From: Roseibacillus sp.
Lineage (GTDB): Bacteria > Verrucomicrobiota > Verrucomicrobiia > Verrucomicrobiales > Akkermansiaceae
Length of the DNA stretch: 48,488 bases
Direction of reading: 5' to 3'
Assembly (NCBI GenBank): GCA_022448985.1
Contig: JAKVCR010000005.1
Location: 1 to 48,488, forward strand
The notes under the pieces were generated by a model. It was not told the origin of the DNA. It saw nothing but the letters and a program-made list of their open reading frames with translations, and ran no database searches. Positions 26,360 to 34,557 of this stretch are shown one piece after another (the stretch's first letter is position 1; each line of letters starts with the position of its first letter). Position numbers and translations under genes: made by a program.

Positions 26360-27778
26360 ATGCTCCGACCGATCTGTTCGAGGCCAATGTCCACGCCGGG
26401 AACCCGGCGGGAGTTTCTCTACGGGCTGGGAGCTTCGCTCGGAGCGGTGGCAATGAGTGACCTGCTCGCCAGGGAGCGGGATGGAGCGGGCCCACTGGCT
26501 CCGAAACCGGCCATGCATGAGCCGAAGGCGAAGGCCTGCATCATGCTTTTCATGGAAGGTGGCCCGGGGCACATGGATACCTTTGATCCCAAACCTGAGC
26601 TTTCCGATCTTCACAAGAAGGAGTCGAAGTTGACCCGGGGACTGGAAACCGGGTTCAAGTTCTTCGTGGGGAGCCCCTTCAATTTCCGCAAGGTGGGTCA
26701 GTCGGGTATCGAGATGTGTGACCAGTGGAGGTATCTTGCCGATCCCGAGGTGGCTGACGAATTATGTAACTACCGCGGGTGCCAGGCGGAGTCGCTGAAT
26801 CATCCTGAGGCCCTCTTCCACATGAACACCGGCAGTCGACTGGGAGCCGACCCGGCCCTGGGGGCATGGGCCAACTATGGGCTGGGGACCCTCAACGAGA
26901 ATCTGCCTGGGTATGTGGTCATGACCGAATTGGCCATGCCGCAGGGCGGACCGGGAAACTGGAGCAACGGATTCCTGCCGGCTCATTACCAGGGGACGCG
27001 CCTGCGACCGGAGGGATCTCCCATCCTGGATCTCAGATCTCCGTCCTTCAAGGATCGCAGGCACTTGCGCCGGACCCTCGATGAACTGGCCTTCCTGAAT
27101 CAGAAACATGCCGCGGAGCACCCCGGGCACGGGGACCTGGCGGCCCGGATGGAGAGTTACGAACTGGCCTACCGCATGCAGATGACTGTGCCGGAGGTGG
27201 TCGACCTAGATGGCGAGCCCGAGTCTCTCCGGGACATGTACGGGCTCAACGACAAGGAAACCGCTTCCTTCGGCCGGCAGTGCCTGATGGCCCGGCGCCT
27301 GGTTGAGCAGGGCGTGCGGTTTGTCCAGATCTTCAGCGGAGGCTGGGACAGTCATGACTACCTTGAGCGTGGCCACACAGCTCGTATCCGCAGCGTGGAC
27401 AAGCCCATGGCCGCCCTTATCAGGGACCTCAAGGCACGGGGTATGCTCGACGAAACACTTGTGGTTTGGACTGGTGAATTCGGGCGAACCCCGGACAACA
27501 ACAAACGGGGTGGGGTGTATTCGCTTGGCCGAGGCCATAACATCGATGCCATGACCATGCTCCTGGCCGGCGGGGGAGTGAAGCGGGGTTCCGTTGTCGG
27601 GGGGACTGACGAACTGGGAGCCAGGGCAGTTGATTGCGTGCACCCGATTCGGGACCTGCATGTGACCCTGCTTCATCTTCTTGGTCTGGATGACAACAAG
27701 CTCACCTACTTCCATGGTGGGCGTTACAAGCAGTTGAGCCAGTTCGGGGGGAAGGTGATCGACGAGATTCTGGCGTGA
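26360..27778 (+). CDS. DUF1501 protein with Tat signal (locus 2)
   Basis: The 472-residue protein starts at ATG 26360; ATG 26387 would also keep the twin-arginine signal TRREFLYGLG. It follows the cytochrome-type DUF1549/DUF1553 gene by 6 bases, the standard arrangement for this pair. Family motifs are MLFMEGGPGHMDTFDPKP, GSRLGADPALGAWANYGLG, FVQIFSGGWDSHDYL and LVVWTGEFGRTP, followed by RGHNIDAMTMLLAGGG. Here the Asp-His of locus 1 is replaced by Gly-His-Asn in GRGHNIDAM. The alkaline-phosphatase/sulfatase superfamily membership is established; the substrate is unknown. It is probably co-translated with the upstream gene. Confidence 0.93.
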   Translation: MLRPICSRPMSTPGTRREFLYGLGASLGAVAMSDLLARERDGAGPLAPKPAMHEPKAKACIMLFMEGGPGHMDTFDPKPELSDLHKKESKLTRGLETGFKFFVGSPFNFRKVGQSGIEMCDQWRYLADPEVADELCNYRGCQAESLNHPEALFHMNTGSRLGADPALGAWANYGLGTLNENLPGYVVMTELAMPQGGPGNWSNGFLPAHYQGTRLRPEGSPILDLRSPSFKDRRHLRRTLDELAFLNQKHAAEHPGHGDLAARMESYELAYRMQMTVPEVVDLDGEPESLRDMYGLNDKETASFGRQCLMARRLVEQGVRFVQIFSGGWDSHDYLERGHTARIRSVDKPMAALIRDLKARGMLDETLVVWTGEFGRTPDNNKRGGVYSLGRGHNIDAMTMLLAGGGVKRGSVVGGTDELGARAVDCVHPIRDLHVTLLHLLGLDDNKLTYFHGGRYKQLSQFGGKVIDEILA

Positions 27779-27838
27779 GGGGATTGCCAACTCCTCCGGA
27801 CCTCTCTATAGGAACGCGCGTCCAGAATTACCCATGTC

Positions 27839-29032
27839 ATGTTTGAATCCGTAGAACCCGCTCCTCCCGATCCCATCCTGGGTCTTACCGAGGCCTTCAA
27901 GGAAGATTCCAGTCCCAGTAAGATCAACCTCGGCACCGGTATATATGCTGATGATACCGGGAAAACCCCCACCCTGGAATGCATCAAGGCGGCCGAGAAG
28001 GTCGTATCCGAAACGGCGACCTCCGGTGGGGGCTACCTGCCCATGACCGGTCTGGCGGAGTACAACCGGGACGTGGTGGCCCTCCTCTTTGGGGAGGAAA
28101 GTGAGATTCCCGCCTCGGGGCGCGCCCTGGCGGCCCAGACTCCGGGCGGCACTGGTGGTCTGCGGGTGGCAGCTGACTTCATTGCCCGGATCAAACCGGG
28201 AGCGCGCATCTGGATGAGCGATCCTACCTGGGCCAATCATAATGGGATCTTCACTGCTGCCGGACTGGAACTGGCAAGCTATCCCTACTACAACCATGAG
28301 ACGAAGTCCCTGAACTTTGATGAGATGGTGGCGACCCTGAAGGAAGTGCCGGCTGGAGACGTTGTTCTTTTTCACGCCTGCTGCCACAACCCGTCGGGGA
28401 TGGATCCCGATACGGAGCAGTGGAATCAGCTCGCCGACCTGGCGGCGGAGCGAGGATTTCTTCCGCTCTTTGACTTTGCCTATCAGGGATTCGGCACGGG
28501 AATAGAGGAAGACGCCTCCGGATTGCGTGCCTTTGCCGAGAAAGGAATGGAATTACTGGTTGCTTCCAGCTTCTCGAAAAACTTCGGGCTCTATAACCAG
28601 AGGGCAGGAGCCATGACGGTGGTGGCCAAGACTGCGGAAGCAGCCGCGACCGTCATGAGTCACGTCAAGCTGGCCATTCGGGTTAACTACTCGAATCCGC
28701 CCGCCCATGGAGCGCGCCTGGTGGCTGCCGTGCTTGCGGATTCCGATCTGCGTAGCGTATGGGAGCAGGACGTGGCCATCATGCGGGACCGTATAAACGG
28801 GGTGCGGAAGCAGTTCGTTGACACCATGGCACAGAAGACCGAGAAGGCCGACTTCTCGTTCGTAGCCACCCAGCGTGGAATGTTCAGCTTTTCCGGCCTG
28901 AACAAGGAGCAGGTGCTGGAGTTGCGAGAGAAACACTCGGTCTACATCGTGGGTTCGGGTCGGATCAGCATCGCGGGGATCACCTCGGCAAATCTTGACC
29001 CGCTCTGTAGCGCGATTGCGGCGGTGCTTTAG
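27839..29032 (+). CDS. Aspartate/aromatic amino acid aminotransferase (class I, AspC/TyrB type)
   Basis: The 397-residue protein is a PLP enzyme of the aspartate aminotransferase Ialpha group, found in the cytoplasm. It starts FESVEPAPPDPILGLTEAF, the usual N-terminus of AspC/TyrB proteins. The PLP contacts are TGG near 105, N184 in HNPSGMDP, D212 and Y215 in FDFAYQGFG, the Schiff-base Lys247 in SSFSKNFGLY, and R255. The substrate carboxylate Arg lies in SGRISIAG near the C-terminus. It should transfer amino groups between aspartate, phenylalanine or tyrosine and 2-oxoglutarate; which one is preferred cannot be read from the sequence. It is a single gene among exported proteins. Confidence 0.93.
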   Translation: MFESVEPAPPDPILGLTEAFKEDSSPSKINLGTGIYADDTGKTPTLECIKAAEKVVSETATSGGGYLPMTGLAEYNRDVVALLFGEESEIPASGRALAAQTPGGTGGLRVAADFIARIKPGARIWMSDPTWANHNGIFTAAGLELASYPYYNHETKSLNFDEMVATLKEVPAGDVVLFHACCHNPSGMDPDTEQWNQLADLAAERGFLPLFDFAYQGFGTGIEEDASGLRAFAEKGMELLVASSFSKNFGLYNQRAGAMTVVAKTAEAAATVMSHVKLAIRVNYSNPPAHGARLVAAVLADSDLRSVWEQDVAIMRDRINGVRKQFVDTMAQKTEKADFSFVATQRGMFSFSGLNKEQVLELREKHSVYIVGSGRISIAGITSANLDPLCSAIAAVL

Positions 29033-29285
29033 GATTGTCGTTTCCCCATTCGGCACGCGGATGGGAGCGGAAAGAGGCATGAGCATGCAAAGGGTCCAGC
29101 GGCTGGAATAATTCCGTGGCAGACCGCGGACCGGCGGAACACGAACAGGTGATGCCCGGCTTGCGATAAGTGGTTGCCCGCCCGGGAAGTGCGGCAGGTT
29201 GCTGACATGCTTTCGAGCACGGAGCAGGAGTATCGGAATGGGGTGGTTGATTGCATCGGGTCCCTGGGCTAGTAAGTTGGGCGTG

Positions 29286-30452
29286 ATGGCAAAAAGACAT
29301 GCATGCTGGGCGGTCACGCTGCTTCTAGCCGGAACATTTGCCCTCAGTGCCAAGGATGAGGATGTGGTCCAGCGGAAGGATATCTTCAGTCGGAAAACAG
29401 ATGGCTACCACACCTACCGGATTCCCACCATGGTGGTGACGGCCAAGGGGACCATCCTGGTTTTTGTCGAGGGGCGCAAGACGCACCGGCGGGATCACGG
29501 CGATGTCGATCTCCTTATGAAGCGGAGTGAGGATGGGGGCCGCACCTGGTCGAAACAGGTGCTCATTCACGAGGAGGGGGGCAATGCCCTGATCCGGGTG
29601 GGCAATCCCTGTCCGATCGTGGAAAAGGACGGCAAGACCGTGCACCTGCTCTTTACCCGGAATGGACCGGGCTGTTTCTTCTCCACCAGAAGCACGGACG
29701 AGGGGAACAGCTGGGAGCCTTTCACAAGGGTCTCGGATGATCCCAAGGCGCCGGAGTACCGGAAGGACAACTTTCTCAGGGGATTCGGCGAGTCGCCGGT
29801 GGGGGTGGGAGCGGGACCGGTGCACGGTATTCATACCAGCAAAGGGCGCCTCATCGCTCCTTCCTATGCCGGGTTCAAGGTGAATGGAGAAGGGCGGGGG
29901 GGGTCGTGCGTGATCTACTCCGATGACAGGGGTAAAACCTGGAAGGCGGGCGGAGTCATTCCGTGGGCGCCGGAGTTTCGACATGGTGAGTGCACCATCG
30001 TGGAGCGGAGTGATGGTTCGCTTCTCATGAACATGCGGACCTCCGAACCGGGAAAATACTCCTTTGGCTACCGGCTCACCTCGGTGAGCAAGGACCATGG
30101 CATGACGTGGTCGAAGCCCGTGGTGGACAAGAATCTGCCCTGCCCGGCCTGTCAGGCGAGCATGATCCGGTTGAACGAGAAGGAGATTCTCTTTCTCAAC
30201 CCAGCGGTGAATCACAATGGTGGGTTTTCGATCTGGAGCCGTAAGAAGCTGACCCTGCGACTGAGTAGTGACGAGGGGAAGTCCTGGGCTGCCAGCCGGG
30301 TGCTCAATGAGGGATTGGCTGGATACTCCGACATTGCGGTCGCCAAGAACGGTAACATCCTGTGCCTCTTCGAAAACGGGGAGAGGGATTATTGTGAGAA
30401 GATTACTTTCGCTGAGCTCAAGCCCTCCTGGCTGACCGCTGCGAAAGACTGA
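29286..30452 (+). CDS. Exo-alpha-sialidase (exported)
   Basis: The 388-residue protein is read from ATG 29286, giving a signal peptide (about 1-22). The frame continues upstream to 29199 but adds no signal-like sequence. It has the six-bladed sialidase features: Y-R-I-P at 44-47 with the first arginine of the triad, VEGRKTHRRDHGDVDLL, and five Asp-box repeats (SEDGGRTW, STDEGNSW, SDDRGKTW, SKDHGMTW, SSDEGKSW). A Glu lies in FRHGECTIVERSDG, with a late Tyr in ERDYCEKITFAEL. It should release terminal sialic acid or a related sugar from glycans outside the cytoplasm. No sialic acid catabolism genes (nanA, nanE) are in the window. Confidence 0.93.
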   Translation: MAKRHACWAVTLLLAGTFALSAKDEDVVQRKDIFSRKTDGYHTYRIPTMVVTAKGTILVFVEGRKTHRRDHGDVDLLMKRSEDGGRTWSKQVLIHEEGGNALIRVGNPCPIVEKDGKTVHLLFTRNGPGCFFSTRSTDEGNSWEPFTRVSDDPKAPEYRKDNFLRGFGESPVGVGAGPVHGIHTSKGRLIAPSYAGFKVNGEGRGGSCVIYSDDRGKTWKAGGVIPWAPEFRHGECTIVERSDGSLLMNMRTSEPGKYSFGYRLTSVSKDHGMTWSKPVVDKNLPCPACQASMIRLNEKEILFLNPAVNHNGGFSIWSRKKLTLRLSSDEGKSWAASRVLNEGLAGYSDIAVAKNGNILCLFENGERDYCEKITFAELKPSWLTAAKD

Positions 30453-30530
30453 ATGTCCACCGTCCTGAGAACAGGGGAGAGGGCCGTTTTCGGTTGCGTG
30501 CGTGACGCCTTCATGCGCGAATGAGAGACG

Positions 30531-32108
30531 ATGAAACACAAACTTCGTCTCTCTCTTGGAGGTATGCTGATTGGATCGAGCGTAATCTCGCCCGCGGCGG
30601 TGTCAGATTGGCAGACCGCTGCCGCCTCCCAGCCGAACCTGATGCACCATTACACCTTCGATGGGAGCACTGACCAGGAGCGCATGAACGACAAGAAGGG
30701 GGTGGCCCATCTGGCGCCGCGTTTGTTTGGCAGTGGAACGATCGATCAATTGGAGCTGGGCGTTCCCGGATTCGACGAGTCTTCGGCTTCGGCGCGGACG
30801 CACCGGGGTCCGGGAAGTGACAATACCGAGGGAGCTTACCTGCATACGCCCTCGGTGACGCTGGGGCGGACAGTGTCTTATGAGGTCCTCTTTTCACCGG
30901 TGGATTCCGAGATCAGCGGGGGAAGTTGGAATCTGGGTTACATTCTCTCTACCCGGGTGGGAAATGAGCGTGGCTATTTTCTCACGCAGGGCGGACCGCT
31001 TCCCAGTAGTGGTCTGAGGATTGCGAGTACGATAGGAAACTCCCACAGTGATCCCAACACCAATACGGTCCTGGAGAGCTTTACGGTGGGGAATTGGTAT
31101 TATGTGGCTGGTTCCTATACGGTGGGAGCGGGAAATGTGACCTGGACGAACTACGTTGCGGACCTCACGGCGGGGGAGACCACGCTCACCGCCATCGGGC
31201 CGTTCACCAATGTGGGGGGAACCTATCCGCTCGTGAGTAGTGAGCTGGGTGTTGGCGGGCGCTGGGATCGCCAGGAGGCCTTCTCCGGATTCATCGACGA
31301 GGTAATGTTCTACGACGAAGCATTGCCCCAGAGCGTTTTTCAGAAGCACCTCGGACTATTGACCGATGCACGGATCGACTTCGCCGTGGAGGCAGATGGG
31401 GAGGATCTGGTGCTGACCTGGGGAAGCACGGCAGGGAAGCGATATAACGTGCGGAGTTCGACCGACCTCAGCGGGGCGCCAACCACCTGGCCAGTATATG
31501 GTGGGCTTGAGAACCTGGAGGCGACCCCGGACCTCAATATTCTCAGCCTGACCCGGCCGGTGGATCCGGAACGCTATTTCGTTGTTGAGGAATTCCAACC
31601 TCCTCCAGTCGTGCTCTATTTCACGGACTTTGAGGGCGGCGCGGTTGGGTGGACGACCTTGGTTAATGATGAAAATGCCAATACAGCCTGGGAGCTGGGT
31701 AGTCCGGCCGGAACCACCGGGCCTCTCGCGGGGGCCGCCGAGTCGGTCAATGCCTGGTCCACCAACCTGGGGGATTACGGTCCGGATTCCGATATTTCTC
31801 TTCGTTCGCCAGCCATCGATTTGAGCGGAATTGCGGAGGCTGAGCTGTCTTTCGAGGCCTTTCGGGATGCAGACGGCTTTGGCGATATTGCGGTCGTGCG
31901 TTTCCTGAGAGCATCAGACCTGAGTCAGTTGGGAGAAGAAGCGCCGATAGACATGGAAGTATTCGACAATGACTGGACGACGATCCGGTTTCCGGTCGCT
32001 CCGGAGGCAATCGGAGAGACTGTTCTCATCGAGTGGAATTTCATCAGTGATGACACCCCGGACAGCTTCAGTGGCTTGTCGATTGATGATGTCCGGGTGA
32101 GTGACTAG
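30531..32108 (+). CDS. Secreted LamG-like protein with shared C-terminal module
   Basis: The 525-residue protein has a signal peptide (about 1-23), with ATG 30531 preceded by GAGAGACG. Residues about 35-275 form a concanavalin/LamG-like domain: LMHHYTFDGSTDQ, VSYEVLFSP, GNWYYVAGSYTVG and SGFIDEVMFYDEALPQSVFQKHL. Residues 282-525 begin EDLVLTWGSTAGKRYNVRS and continue PPVVLYFTDFEGG, ISLRSPAIDLSGIAEAELSFEAF and ENFISDD-like strands, ending LSIDDVRVSD. That region is related to the C-terminus of the protein at 17092-19419. It probably binds glycans or surfaces. No anchor motif is visible. It is 78 bases after the sialidase gene and may share its transcript. Confidence 0.78.
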   Translation: MKHKLRLSLGGMLIGSSVISPAAVSDWQTAAASQPNLMHHYTFDGSTDQERMNDKKGVAHLAPRLFGSGTIDQLELGVPGFDESSASARTHRGPGSDNTEGAYLHTPSVTLGRTVSYEVLFSPVDSEISGGSWNLGYILSTRVGNERGYFLTQGGPLPSSGLRIASTIGNSHSDPNTNTVLESFTVGNWYYVAGSYTVGAGNVTWTNYVADLTAGETTLTAIGPFTNVGGTYPLVSSELGVGGRWDRQEAFSGFIDEVMFYDEALPQSVFQKHLGLLTDARIDFAVEADGEDLVLTWGSTAGKRYNVRSSTDLSGAPTTWPVYGGLENLEATPDLNILSLTRPVDPERYFVVEEFQPPPVVLYFTDFEGGAVGWTTLVNDENANTAWELGSPAGTTGPLAGAAESVNAWSTNLGDYGPDSDISLRSPAIDLSGIAEAELSFEAFRDADGFGDIAVVRFLRASDLSQLGEEAPIDMEVFDNDWTTIRFPVAPEAIGETVLIEWNFISDDTPDSFSGLSIDDVRVSD

Positions 32109-32146
32109 TGCCTGACCGAGAAGGCGCTTCCCCGCGTCCGATGGAG

Positions 32147-32821
32147 TTACGATTTCTCCTGGAGTGGTTCCCCTTCCTCCAGGATGACATCGTCGTTCGT
32201 TCCAAAGGTTCCATCCGGACCGGCGGAGGAAAACTCCATGAGGGAGCGGGAAATCGGGTGGAAGCGAAAGGGTGTGCCCCAGCGATCGAGAAGTTCGCTT
32301 TGCTCGTTCAGGGCGGAGTGCTGTGGGTCGATAAAAACGAGCCGATGAAGGTTCTGCCCGGTCAGGGCTTGAACCACTTCCCGGTTTTCGCCGGCCACCG
32401 GGTTCTGTTGAAAAATACGGTAGTAGGCACCAATGGCCTTGCGGAGAAGTTGGAGGTCGACGGTGGTTTCCTGGGCTGTCTCGTTGAGAGCTTCCAGCAT
32501 TTTAATCACGTCCTTCTTGTGGATAGTACCATTTCCCTGCCTCTCAAAGGGTGGCGCATTGAAGGTTAGCTGCAGAGGGGCGGGATCGAGGGCATACGGG
32601 TTATTTTTGAGTTCTTCGATGGAAGGAGCCCTGTTGGGAGATCTCGTGGGTGGGGAGATCATGGCAGGGGCCTCGTCCGCATGTTCCTTGAGATCCTTTC
32701 CGGGGGCACTGCTTTCCCCGTGCCCGGTGTCCCTTGGGCTGAGGGCGTAAAAGAGGACGGCCGTGCCGATTATGGCGGCGAGGAGAAGAATGCAGCTACT
32801 GTTCCGCGCCGAAGGATTCAT
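32147..32821 (-). CDS. Pseudopilin-like protein with GspG-type C-terminus
   Basis: The 224-residue protein is read from ATG 32821, which overlaps the upstream DUF1501 stop as TGATG. The frame continues upstream to 32965 within the DUF1501 gene, and I reject that. One transmembrane segment (about 10-27, CILLLAAIIGTAVLFYAL) precedes a soluble part, with low-complexity proline-rich sequence at about 45-65. The C-terminus DRWGTPFRFHPISRSLMEFS, then AGPDGTFGTNDDVI, matches the end of type II secretion major pseudopilins (WGTPYRYR... GPDG..GT.DD), which binds calcium. No prepilin-peptidase site is seen. Translational coupling suggests it works with the DUF1501/DUF1800 pair. Confidence 0.7.
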   Translation of the reverse strand: MNPSARNSSCILLLAAIIGTAVLFYALSPRDTGHGESSAPGKDLKEHADEAPAMISPPTRSPNRAPSIEELKNNPYALDPAPLQLTFNAPPFERQGNGTIHKKDVIKMLEALNETAQETTVDLQLLRKAIGAYYRIFQQNPVAGENREVVQALTGQNLHRLVFIDPQHSALNEQSELLDRWGTPFRFHPISRSLMEFSSAGPDGTFGTNDDVILEEGEPLQEKS

Positions 32822-34539
32822 CAGATTCCGTTGAGATAATCCATGTGAGGATTGGATAGCATGCTGTCGTAACTGGTAGGATTGTAGCTGCTGCCGAAGG
32901 GGGAAGTGAACCGGTCGAGATTGGGGAAGATCGTTGCAATTTCGGGATCGCCTACGTTCATCCACCTGGCAAGTGGAGCGCTGAACTGCTCCACCGAGCA
33001 GGTTGGAATCCAGCGTCCACGGCGGCTTCCCGGCGTGCTCCAGTTTCCATTGGGATCGAGATCTGGATAGTAGCCGTAGACATTGCCGCCCCTCACATCG
33101 CCACCCATGGTGAACACGTGCGTGCCCCAGGCGTGATCTGATCCGGAGGGACCGGGAACGGAACCGTTCGGTGTCAGGGTGCGGTTGAAATCGGAATGGG
33201 AAGCGAGAATGAAGTCATTGTAGGTAAAGGCATCGTCCTGTCCGGTCTCGTAGTTCTCAAGTTCGTGCATGCAGTCGTTGAAAGCCTTGAGAGCGTCATT
33301 AAGCACGGTCATGTTCGCGTCGAGATCGCCGGCCACATAGCCGTTGTTGTTGCTATATCCGCCCTGGTCCTGGTGGGTGTCGTGTCCTCCGTAGCTGCAG
33401 AAGAAGAGTTGGCGCTTGTTGCCGAGACAGCGTCGTCCTGCCATGAGTTGAGCGATCTTCAGGAGTTGCCGGGCGAGATTGGGCAGAATGTTAAGGGCAT
33501 TATTGCTGCTGCTGTTGACGGTAGCGGGATCGATTCCATGCTGGATGAGGAAGGTGGCCGGGATATAGGGCCAGGCCGACCCCCGGCTGTCCACAGCAGT
33601 CGGATGAAGCCATGTGCCGGCTTCCTCGAGGGCGGCGCTGACGTAACCTTCATTCTCCCGTGCCTGGCGGACCACGTTGTTGTAGCCTTCCTCAAAGAGG
33701 TGGGCATGCGTGTAATCCATGATGTCCTGGAAGGCCTTGAGGCGCTTGGCTGAAGCATTGGACTTGTAGCTGTGCTTGTCCTGCGAGTTGGTGAGGGCGT
33801 TGGCATACTTGTTGCCGTAGCCGTTCAGGGTGATGGCGCCCGCATTGGTTACTGAATACTGAGGGGAGACCTGGGTGAGACCGGCCTGGATATCGTTGAT
33901 GCCGGATAACGAGACCGACATGGAAATCTCGCTGTCAGCATTCTGCGGGTGAAGGATATCTGCGATGCGTCCGCACCAGCCGCTCTGGAAGGGCTTGTCG
34001 GGGAGAGAGCTCTGCCACTGGTTCTGCTGGTCGCTGTGGGAGAAGAGCTGGGGGGGAAGGGCCACCGTTTCGTAAGTGGAAGCCTTGGTGGGAACAACCA
34101 GGGTGCCCACGTTGGCCGCGATGGAGAGATCGCCCTCATCGAAGAGGGTCTTCACATCAGGCAGGGAGGGATGGAGTTCAAAGAATTCCGCGCCCACCGG
34201 GGCGGATTGCTCGGCTGCAAGATTGGCGGCTACAATGGGGTGGGTAGGATTATTGCCTCCGGTGGGAAGGGCGAGCACCCCCCGGTGTGCGTCGTAGTTG
34301 GAGCGGCCCGGATGCAGGAGACCGGGCATGAGGAAGTTGTTGGCATCCTTGGCCCCGAAGAGAAAGAGGACCACGAGGGCCTTGTAATCGCCCAGGGATC
34401 CGGAATTGTTGGCCAGCGCGCCCTGCATCAGCTTCATGTGTGCGAGGGTATTGACCATCCCCGTCAGGCCCATTGCGGAGCATGCCGACTTGGCCATGAA
34501 GGCGCGGCGAGTCAGGGGGAGTTTCTTTCGTGGATTCAT
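32821..34539 (-). CDS. DUF1501 protein with Tat signal (locus 3, DUF1800 partner)
   Basis: The 572-residue protein, about 100 residues longer than the other two, starts at ATG 34539. The twin-arginine motif LTRRAFMAKSACSAMG lies at about 9-24. DUF1501 hallmarks include VVLFLFGAKDANNFLMPG, LLKIAQLMAGRRCLG, QLFFCSYGGHDTHQDQGG, NDFILASHSDFNRTLTPNG and SGSDHAWGTHVFTMGGDVRGG. The core motif reads SDFNRT instead of EFGRTP and GSDHAWG instead of GRDHHP, as in the DUF1800-associated branch. It lies 18 bases after the DUF1800 gene and overlaps the pseudopilin-like gene by one base. Function is unknown; a metal-dependent phosphatase/sulfatase-like fold is expected. Confidence 0.93.
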   Translation of the reverse strand: MNPRKKLPLTRRAFMAKSACSAMGLTGMVNTLAHMKLMQGALANNSGSLGDYKALVVLFLFGAKDANNFLMPGLLHPGRSNYDAHRGVLALPTGGNNPTHPIVAANLAAEQSAPVGAEFFELHPSLPDVKTLFDEGDLSIAANVGTLVVPTKASTYETVALPPQLFSHSDQQNQWQSSLPDKPFQSGWCGRIADILHPQNADSEISMSVSLSGINDIQAGLTQVSPQYSVTNAGAITLNGYGNKYANALTNSQDKHSYKSNASAKRLKAFQDIMDYTHAHLFEEGYNNVVRQARENEGYVSAALEEAGTWLHPTAVDSRGSAWPYIPATFLIQHGIDPATVNSSSNNALNILPNLARQLLKIAQLMAGRRCLGNKRQLFFCSYGGHDTHQDQGGYSNNNGYVAGDLDANMTVLNDALKAFNDCMHELENYETGQDDAFTYNDFILASHSDFNRTLTPNGSVPGPSGSDHAWGTHVFTMGGDVRGGNVYGYYPDLDPNGNWSTPGSRRGRWIPTCSVEQFSAPLARWMNVGDPEIATIFPNLDRFTSPFGSSYNPTSYDSMLSNPHMDYLNGI

Positions 34540-34557
34540 GGAGTCCTTTGTGCGGGG

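Noticed and set aside
29033..29285. Possible small gene or RNA in the 253-base gap before the sialidase
   Set aside because: Short frames on both strands lack protein character, and only weak G+C-rich stems are visible. I see nothing I can support here.
29325..30539. 404-codon minus-strand ORF across the sialidase gene
   Set aside because: The plus strand has five Asp boxes and the YRIP motif. The antisense frame is rich in His/Pro/Arg without any family pattern.
17092..32108. PEP-CTERM or LPXTG sorting signals on the two secreted proteins with the shared module
   Set aside because: The C-termini end in DDVQVTVP and DDVRVSD, with no hydrophobic segment or basic tail.
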